This document shows, piece after piece, positions 56,727-64,000 of a stretch of 64,000 bases of DNA; the stretch's first letter is position 1; every line of letters begins with the position of its first letter. The translations under genes and the position numbers were made by a program. A model generated the notes under the pieces. It searched no databases, had not been told where the DNA came from, and worked only from the letters and a program-made list of their open reading frames with translations. The DNA lies in contig JAJGBQ010000003.1 of NCBI GenBank assembly GCA_022457065.1, positions 1,178,001-1,242,000 on the forward strand, given 5' to 3'. The DNA is from Curvularia sp. ZM96. Its lineage: Eukaryota > Ascomycota > Dothideomycetes > Pleosporales > Pleosporaceae.

Positions 56727-58261
56727 TTAGATCTTGTAGAACAAGACTCTACCAGTCACTGCGAGCCTAGCCCCGCATAGCAGGAAGAACCCGACCACCA
56801 TGGATGCCGCCGCGAAAGCTTGCGCATACACATAATGACCATCATTCTTCGTGATCAAGACACCTGCTATAGGCGGACCTGTTAAGACAGAAAAGCTCAC
56901 AATAGTCTATGAGGAAGATTAGCGACTGTTTCACTTCAACAGGGTGTAACATGCTCGGAACACTTACAAAAATCATCCCCATTCTGACTCCAGATTTCTT
57001 CAGGTCGGTCGTCAAGCTACTCAATGTAGCAGGGAACATTCCTTGAAGACCATTTCCCACAATTCCGTAAACCACAGTCCATGCATAGAGCCCTCCTCGG
57101 GATGTGACTCCAATCATTGCCCAGGCGCAAATGATCGAAAATGCGGTCACTATGAGGAGAATGTTCATTGGTCCGGTATATCGATCGGCCAGGTACGCAG
57201 GGAGAGTGCGCCCTATGACTCCAACCCCGTTCAGGACCAAAAACAGGTTGAATGACTCATTCTGAGGTATGCCGATGATATCGACGCCGAAGGAGCTAAC
57301 ATAGTAGAAAGCAAAGTAGACGCCCCAGAAGATCAGAAATATGCCGACCGCAAACAAGCTGTAGGACGCCTCTTTGAAGGCAGCAAGGTCAACTATTGGT
57401 CCTGTGCTGTAAGGTGGCAGTCTTGGTTTGGCCAGAATATTCGAGAGGACCAAGCAGGCCATGGTTGCAAAACCTAAGGCCCTCATGGTCCATCCGTAAC
57501 CAACCACCGGAACTAGTTGCTGAAACATGGCCGGGTAAACCAAACCTCCTGTTGCACTGCCGCATGCGCAAATACCAATGGCCAGCATTTTCCTTTTGGC
57601 GAAATATGTTGACACTATTGTTATTGCAGGACAGAATAGACACCCAGCACCGATGCCGACACAGATTCCTTGAGCGAGAAACAAGTGCCAGTACTGTGTG
57701 GATAGGGAAGCCATGAATATACCGAGTAAAGTCAATGCGGTTCCAAATGCTACATTGCATAAGCACTTTTTCCGTATTGGTATTGTGACTCAAAGAAACC
57801 ATCACTCACCAAAGGTTGGGCGAAAATATCCTGCATCAGTAAGACGGCCTGAAAATGTACCGATGAAGAATACCAGGAACACCTGAACACTGCCGATCCA
57901 TGATATATCCGCGTGTGAGCGATGAAGGAAGTCGACATAGTAAGTTTCATAGATACCGAAAGAGTTAATGTTGCCCCTACAATTATGTCAGCCGCGATAT
58001 AGAGAACTTACTTCTATGCAGCGATAGTGAGATATAGAAAGCCACTAACCATGTATTCATGATTATTAGATGCCCTACTAGGACCTGGGTCCAGGCGCGA
58101 AGTCCTCCATCCGGGGGAGGCCCAGGGTCTTTCCAACTCGCCGCGCTTTTCTCTCGACCCAGTCGTCGCCCGTTTCCCTCTTCGATAGTTGAGATTTGGG
58201 AGTCGTCCACTGGTTCAGTCGAGAATGTGGGCCTTTTAGCCTGATCCACAGCGGTGGTCAT
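56727..58261 (-). CDS. MFS monocarboxylate-type transporter
   Basis: A major-facilitator permease of the fungal monocarboxylate-porter-like (Mch) group; the substrate is unknown. Four exons, 58050..58261, 57810..57976, 56968..57749 and 56727..56906, give 446 aa. The cytosolic N-terminus ends in PPPDGGLRAWTQVL, the D-G-G-x-x-A-W block typical of the group. The first helix runs across the first intron into GNINSFGIYETYYVDFL. Helices 2-6 follow, with QVFLVFFIGTFSGRLTDAG and GICVGIGAGCLFCPAITIVSTYF. The C-terminal six helices are in exons 3-4. The last exon supplies TIVSFSVLTGPPIAGVLI and a final helix. The protein lacks a long C-terminal tail and the length is normal. Confidence 0.88.
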
Positions 58262-59745
58262 GACGGCGGCTATTTTCGAAGTTTGCTGGTATTTCCTCTT
58301 CCGAACAAGAGGTAAGTGCGGCTTTCAATCAGAACCAGTTTCCTCGGTTCGGATGCGGTCAATGGCAAAAGGACCTGGCAGCCTGAACAATATGGCACTC
58401 AAATATGTGTTGACGACACGCAACAGCTGAATACTTCCACGAGAGTGTGAATAGAGTAAGAAATGATGGCAAGAAAGAAATGATGGGAGCAGAAGTCCTG
58501 CCAGGTAATAGACAATTAATCAGGCTCGCCACTATCAACTATTCCGCGTGAAATCCACTTATCCCCACTCCAAAAAGCAACGATAAGGAGGTCCCGCCAA
58601 TAAAAAGAAACAAAATCTTAGATGATTCATACTCTACAGAAAAATGAATACGGCGTTCGGCTTTTGCGGATTCGGATGACTCGGTAAACAGCCAACGCTA
58701 GACTACGAGGAGCTGCGGGCCGTTTGTGTGTGGAGCAATTGTCGTCTTGGCTGTAAATACAGCGCCCTTTGGGCCTAAAATCGACTAGATCTAGAATTAT
58801 TGACCGCCATTTTTTGTAAAGTAAAAATGACTCTCTCGTAGTGATGTATTTAACTACAACTAACATAGCAATAGATTTGCTCCTACTTCTTGGACTATTC
58901 CATGTGTTATACTCTACTTGTCTAGTAGTCATTCCCACTTGCCCAGTTTATAAAGCTTTCCCAGGGTTTATGCTCTCTTGTTTTCTCGCTTGGCACGTCC
59001 CGTCGCCTATTAGTCTCTAGCTGCTCTATCCAAGCACGCTCTATTACGCCTCGAGGTAGCACGAGGGTCTCCAGCAGACTGGACGCATCATAGAAACGTG
59101 GAAACAAGACAAAGGCCAATAAAAGTAGGTAAGCGTGTTAGTGTTGGTTGTAAATGAATAACGGTGTTTGGTTGTCAAGGATTAGGAGGAAGTAAGCGCT
59201 GGGTGATTTATGTTCTGGCGTAGGAGTCGTGCCGTTACATAGGTGCTTACCCCTGCTAGGCGGATATGCAGAAGGGTTAATTCCTGCCTATCTAGCACTA
59301 ACTGTTTCTATTCAGAACAAGTTAGTTTTACTATGCTTTTGCTTCTTTCATAGGTACCTGACGGAACTGTATATTAATTCATTTAATTGTTGGCATACTA
59401 TCACTGTTGGCAATGGAAAATTTTAAGCTAATGGCTCAATGTTAGCCCTTCCAAGTCAAACTTCGTTTTCTGTGCGGAGTGAGACGATTGTACGTGTTTC
59501 GCATGACTCTTCAATTCGTCCAGCGCACCAGTAAGGAGCACCAGGATGAATTTGAGGTTGGTTTTGGGTGCCCACGGATAGAGTGGCCTATCGTAATTTG
59601 CAAGGCTTTCTACTTTGTATAACAGCAAAAAGAAACCCTAGAACTTATGCAATCCCGCCATTTGTCTTTTTGCAAACTCTGACCAAATACTATTTTCATA
59701 TACAAAGGTCATCATAATACAACAACAATTTAGAAAGTATATTCT
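58262..59745. other. AT-rich intergenic region, possible decayed repeat
   Basis: About 1.5 kb, noticeably AT-rich from about 58600 to 59740. Short frames on the minus strand (for example 58922..59119) are not recognisable. This looks like promoter DNA plus an old, mutated insertion, but I find no terminal repeats or partner copy in the window. Confidence 0.35.
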
Positions 59746-62700
59746 CTAAATCCGTACAAAGTGCCAATGGGGCTTTCCGATTGGAACTTTACCCAGTATT
59801 CTCTGCGTTTGCGCCGTAGAGCTCGTGGAAGTAGCATCGACAGACTGTTCACGTTTGTTTTCCTGTCTGCTCTTCCTATACAGTCGCAGCCAAACAGCAT
59901 CAGCATTGCTGCACTCGAGGGCTTCGCGTACATCGCTCCTTCCCAAAACCGGATCTAGCATCTCAAGCATCTCTTCAAAACGCTCAGCTCGGGTCGTGAC
60001 GTGTTTCGATATAGCACACAATAGCTTGACGAGGCTATTCCAGATCATACGCGAAGGCGTGTCAACGTATGCTTCTGGTCGCGACAAGTCGGCTGTAGGT
60101 TTCGCGACTATCGACAAACCTCTCATATCCGCTTCTATCTTGCTAGTGTGCAGTGTTGATGTGTTTTTGTTGCTGACTTTGCTGGTGCTACTGTGTGCCG
60201 AAGTGCGTTTATGCACTTTCTGTATGAGATGCCATGCGTCTTCGATTCTTGTCCTCATGAAATCACCTGCGTGCTCGCACATCAGCGTTATGGTATCCAA
60301 AGCATTTGATACAATATATGCTTCAGGATCCTGCAATCGAGGCAACAGTACAGGCCAGAGGGTGTTGATGAGCGGCAGGAAAGAATTTTCATGTTTTGCG
60401 AGTGCCGGCATAGTGGTTTGGAGGAGGGAAAGTAGGGAGTTGCGTAAGGTGGGTGACGTTGTTGTTAGGTAATGCTGCGTTAATTCGGAGATCTTGAGAA
60501 GGATGTTGAAGGTGCGTGGAGCTGGCGGTGGGGGCTCCTCAGTCTGGGCTGGTGCATGTTGTTCATCTTCCCCATCAGGATCATTCTCGGGGTCCTCTGC
60601 GTCCTTCTCTTCTTTCCAGGGCTTCTGAGGGAAAGGCTCTTTCACAGCTTCTTGCTCCTCCTCGGCGCGGCGCCGTGCGTCAGCTTCTAATTTCTTGAGT
60701 GTGGCGATAACATCGCTCATTGTGGGCTTCGTTGTTTGCCTGCCCGCATGTTCTTTTTTGTCATCTAATTCAATTGCAAGCTGAGATGTTTTCACGCCTT
60801 CCTCTGTCATGCCTTTCAGCACTGCGAACAAAAGCTCCGCAAGCTTGGGATACCCGTGATACCTTTCTAAGGCATCGAATATGCTGTCGACCAGATCATC
60901 TAGATACGGCAAAAGAGACGGACCACATAGTCGCATCATCATGAGCAAGACCTGAGGAGCCTGGGGTGAAACATCTCCGTAAGCAAGCTTCAAGCCGACA
61001 GCGTTGACGATATAGTCAACGTTTTTAATAACGAGCTCTCCTGCATCGGCGTACCCAGACGCATCTGCAACAATGTTCAGACATGTCAAAGCATGCTCAC
61101 GCAGAGCTGTGTTAGGACTCCCCAAGTAGTGGAGTATTGGATAAAGTACTTCACTTAGCTCGGACCGGAACTCGGTTCTGTATTGCTTCGCTTGTAGCGC
61201 TACCGTCTCGAGCGCCAGGGCAACCAAATGCCACGGTGTCTCTGTGTCCGGCTCACGCTGATTGAGCAACGAGAGCGAATGCGAGTATAAATCCTCCAGC
61301 AGTTCTTCTCTATGATTTGGCGTTCCGAGATCCATGAAATCGTCGATTGATGGGTTGTTAGAGGTCACTTCCCTTATCAGATTGACTGACAGCCAAAAGC
61401 TAGCCAAGCGCATTTCAGCTGTCCCCGTATCGATCGAGCTAGTGAGTGTTTGAACCACTGACAAGGCTGAGTTTGATCTCGCTATTTCCTGGATGAGAAG
61501 CCTAAACTCTGCCATGGTATTGTCCTGGCTCTTGAATGGCAGGCTGATGGGTGGGAAAGATGAAGACTTCATGGAGCTTATAGTTAAAGTTTGATCGGCG
61601 ATTGCATTGTTTGTGATTTCTTTCAGTTCCCCTAACCCTTTTGCATCCGAGAAAACGGCAGAAACACCGTCGCGCAGGCTTTCGGCTAACCGTTCGTCCA
61701 GAACGATTGCATCTTGTTCGAACAACCGCAAGGAGACCGAAATCTGATTTATGAGCCGATGCCGATTTTGGTTGTCCTTGGATTGCATCAATCGGGGCAG
61801 TGCTAGTATCCAACCATGTAGGCTTTCACGTAAGAGACCTGAGAGCTTTTCATCTACAAGTAATAGACTTTTGAGTTCATTCTCAATCAAGTCTCTTGAA
61901 CCTTCGTGGCTGGCGAGACTAATGATAGTTTCGATAGCCATGCTTGTACAAAGAGCGAGTGATGTGCGACAGTCCTGTATGATGCACAAACACAACTTCA
62001 GAAGGGCTTTTCGAACCTCTGGTTTATCGTGATCTCGTAACTTGAAAACGTTGGCGAGCGCGATTTTGATCTGCGAGGAGGTCGCTTGCAACCAGGAAGT
62101 CGAACGCACTACTTTCAAATTATCTTCCGGCCCTTCATTTGGAGCTATATCGGGCAAATTTTTGACTTTTGAGTCACCCAGTAGGCGGCTCAGCAGCAGT
62201 GCGAGTATTTCCAGACCTTTCTCCACGACCCGAAAGCCTGGCCGGTTACTGCTGCTGGGAGTCAAGACTTTAGTCAAGGACGAGACGATTCTAGGAAGAA
62301 AGCTTGCGAGAGCATCGTCGTCTCCAATAGCGTCGATGGTTGACTTTGTTGCACAGACGGCCTGGAGTTTTACATTGTTAGACTTGCTGTCTGTGAGGCT
62401 CTGAAGTATGACTAAAACGGCCTCGCCCAAGGCGGGGATGTTTGGAGTTGCCGTGATAGCTTGCTGACCACGAGGGGTGCGTGACAGTTCTGTCAGCAAC
62501 TCTGAGATGCATTTGAGAGACAGAGACTGGAGCTCTTCCGATGTGGCTGAGATGCCATTTTCGGCAGAGGAGGGTTTGGCAAGGAATGTAAAGAGGATCA
62601 GCAGCTGGCCAGATAGGGCTGGCTCAAGGCCGCCTCCCCAGCCCGCGCATAACAAAGTTGAAATACACTCGAGACAGATCTCAAGCGCGCGGACAGGAAC

Positions 62701-62977
62701 TTGACGTGAGATTCTCAACACTTGTGAGATGGGAACGAAGGCATATTCGGCCAGTTTTGCGTCTAGCAAACCAGGTTGGCTGGTCAGAGCCTGGAGCGTT
62801 GCAAGGAGATCAGAGAGAGCTTCTATCAAATCTTTGCGAGCACTCGGGCTTTGCGAGAGACTAGCAGTGACTTGCAAGAGCCGGATGCATGCTTGCTTCA
62901 ACTGACATATGCTTAGTGCGAGCATAGGACATGTCAACGACTTTACTTACCTGTTGGAACACCTGCTGTCTCTCCAT
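59746..62977 (-). CDS. TTI1: TELO2-interacting protein 1 (Tti1), HEAT-repeat
   Basis: Tti1 is part of the TTT complex (Tel2-Tti1-Tti2), which with Hsp90 matures PIKK kinases such as TOR, ATM/Tel1 and ATR/Mec1. Two exons, 62951..62977 and 59746..62901, give 1060 aa. The first exon is only nine codons (MERQQVFQQ), and splicing joins it to LKQACIRLLQV. The protein is almost wholly alpha-helical, with HEAT-like repeats along its length. Landmarks are the central NREEL-type helices, LGSPNTALREHALTCLNIVADASG, then the conserved C-terminal part LINTLWPVLLPRLQDPEAYIVSNALDTI. An acidic low-complexity insert lies at about 770-800. The C-terminus resembles other Tti1 proteins (NADAVWLRLYRK). Confidence 0.86.
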
Positions 62978-63512
62978 GCTGTGTTTTCGTATCTTGAATA
63001 AAAGAGAAAAAATCAACCAAGTTCAACATATGGAACGGGGAGCAAGACGCCGAGATGGGCTACCTACCAGTTTTTGTTGTTTAATCGGGAGGCGGAGGCC
63101 TTAAAAGTATGGTGCATGCCGCACACAGGCAGGCCTAGACGGTCATAAAGATAGGATCACTCAATGTCCTAGGATGCCAAATCTCGGCTCGAACAAGGTT
63201 TATTTAGCTTCTGTCCTGCGGGTGCGGGGCGGGTGCTGGGTGAAGTCAAAGTACGTAAGCGGCAGGGCTGGCTGGCTCGTCGCGTACCACCAGCCAGCTA
63301 GCGCGTCACTGCTCAGAAAGTCGCAGCCCATGTTCCCCTCGACCTTGTCACGTCACGCTACATCACCACTCAACACCGCGTCGCCAACCAACTCCACCGC
63401 GGCGAGCGCCCACGACACAACTTTTTTTCTCTACACGCGCTCAATTAGGCCCAAGACTTGAGACTACATACCATCGCCCAAACCGACTATATCGTACGCG
63501 CAGCCACGCGAC
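62978..63512. promoter_or_regulatory. Divergent promoter region, TTI1 / PDS5
   Basis: A 535-bp gap between divergent starts. The final part is C/A-rich. No gene is seen. Confidence 0.5.
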
Positions 63513-64000
63513 ATGGCACCTCGCAGTCGGCGTAGCGCAGCCGCTGCGACTGAAGCTGTCCAAGAGGAAGAGCAGCAGGAGGAGGAGCAGCAACAGCAGG
63601 AAGAAGGAGAAAGCCATGGCTTCAAGAAGCTCAAGTTCAATCAGCCCCTCGTTGGCCGTCCGGGCAAGCCAGTGGGTGTCAGCGACCTGCTGACGCGACT
63701 TAAGGCGCTGCTCGACGAACTGCGCACCATCGACCAGGAAGAGGCTCACCGAGACTCGCTCATGCCTATTGCAGAATCGCTCGCCCATCAAAGCCTGCTA
63801 CAGCACAAGGACAATGGCGTACGCGCATGGACTGTGTGCTGCATTGTCGATATGCTCAAGCTGTTTGCGCCGGATGCACCCTATCCTGCATCTAAGCTTA
63901 AGGTATGGCATACTATCCGTGTCATTGTCTCGATATACTCATAGATGCTTCAGGAAATCTTTTCGGTCATTATCCATAAGCTTCTTCCCCTCCTGGCCGA
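63513..64000 (+). CDS. PDS5: Sister-chromatid cohesion protein Pds5, N-terminal part (cut by window edge)
   Basis: Pds5 regulates cohesin on chromosomes. Two exons are visible, 63513..63902 and 63945 onward. The intron is 42 nt (GTATGG ... TAG). The N-terminus is a poly-Glu/Gln tract encoded by GAG/CAG/GAA repeats (about residues 18-32). The family start follows: FKKLKFNQPLVGRPGKPVGVSDLLTRL, DQEEAHRDSL, then HKDNGVRAWTVCCIVDMLKLFAPDAPYPASKLK. The second exon continues with MLQEIFSVIIHKLLPLLA. Only the first ~148 residues are in the window, so the rest cannot be judged. Confidence 0.85.

Overview
The window is 64 kb of nuclear DNA from a filamentous ascomycete (Pezizomycotina). Short 50-70 nt spliceosomal introns (GTAAGT/GTATGT ... 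CTAAC/CTGAC ... TAG/CAG) interrupt most genes. The gene set is fungal: a HET-domain protein, Zn(II)2Cys6 regulator, WSC sensor, GT69 mannosyltransferase, Snx41/Atg20, Vps17 and Atg33. The gene style suggests Dothideomycetes, probably Pleosporales; that placement is an inference, not something the sequence proves. I count 24 protein-coding genes, one of them cut by the right edge, and one initiator tRNA-Met.

Layout. 0.7-16 kb is conserved housekeeping: an unknown disordered protein, chaperonin CCT8, mitochondrial ribosomal mL46, a Zn2Cys6 regulator, an Acinus-like RNA-binding protein, mitochondrial GTPase MTG1 and a large secreted repeat protein. 16-17.6 kb holds an ArfGAP. 17.7-24 kb is an accessory island: a HET-domain gene, an F-box gene, two ~200-bp copies of a dispersed element and an 86-bp duplicated target. 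24.6-26 kb is a WSC-domain sensor. 26-29.3 kb has no gene I can support. 29.3-34.8 kb carries Atg33-like, peroxisomal 2,4-dienoyl-CoA reductase (ends SKL), tRNA-iMet and an amidase. 36.6-42.5 kb has Vps17 and Mef2 (divergent, 188 bp apart) and a small membrane protein. 43-50 kb has a second single-pass protein, a GT69 glycosyltransferase and a ZIP zinc transporter. 50.2-64 kb has Snx41/Atg20, an orphan multipass membrane protein, an AlaX-type editing protein, an MFS monocarboxylate-type transporter, TTI1 and the start of PDS5. Two themes recur: mitochondrial translation and maintenance (mL46, MTG1, MEF2, Atg33) and endosomal trafficking or autophagy (ArfGAP, Vps17, Snx41/Atg20).

The outstanding observation is at 20,148-21,552 on the minus strand. 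What looks like a minisatellite is a row of 20 consecutive three-nucleotide exons, each flanked by a perfect TAG acceptor and a GTAAG (once GTGAG) donor, separated by 52-68-nt introns that mostly contain a fungal branch site. A 36-nt ATG exon lies upstream and the HET-domain body downstream, all in phase 0. If spliced as the sequence suggests, the HET protein carries a polar 20-residue segment built one codon per exon. Any subset of those codons could be skipped without losing frame.
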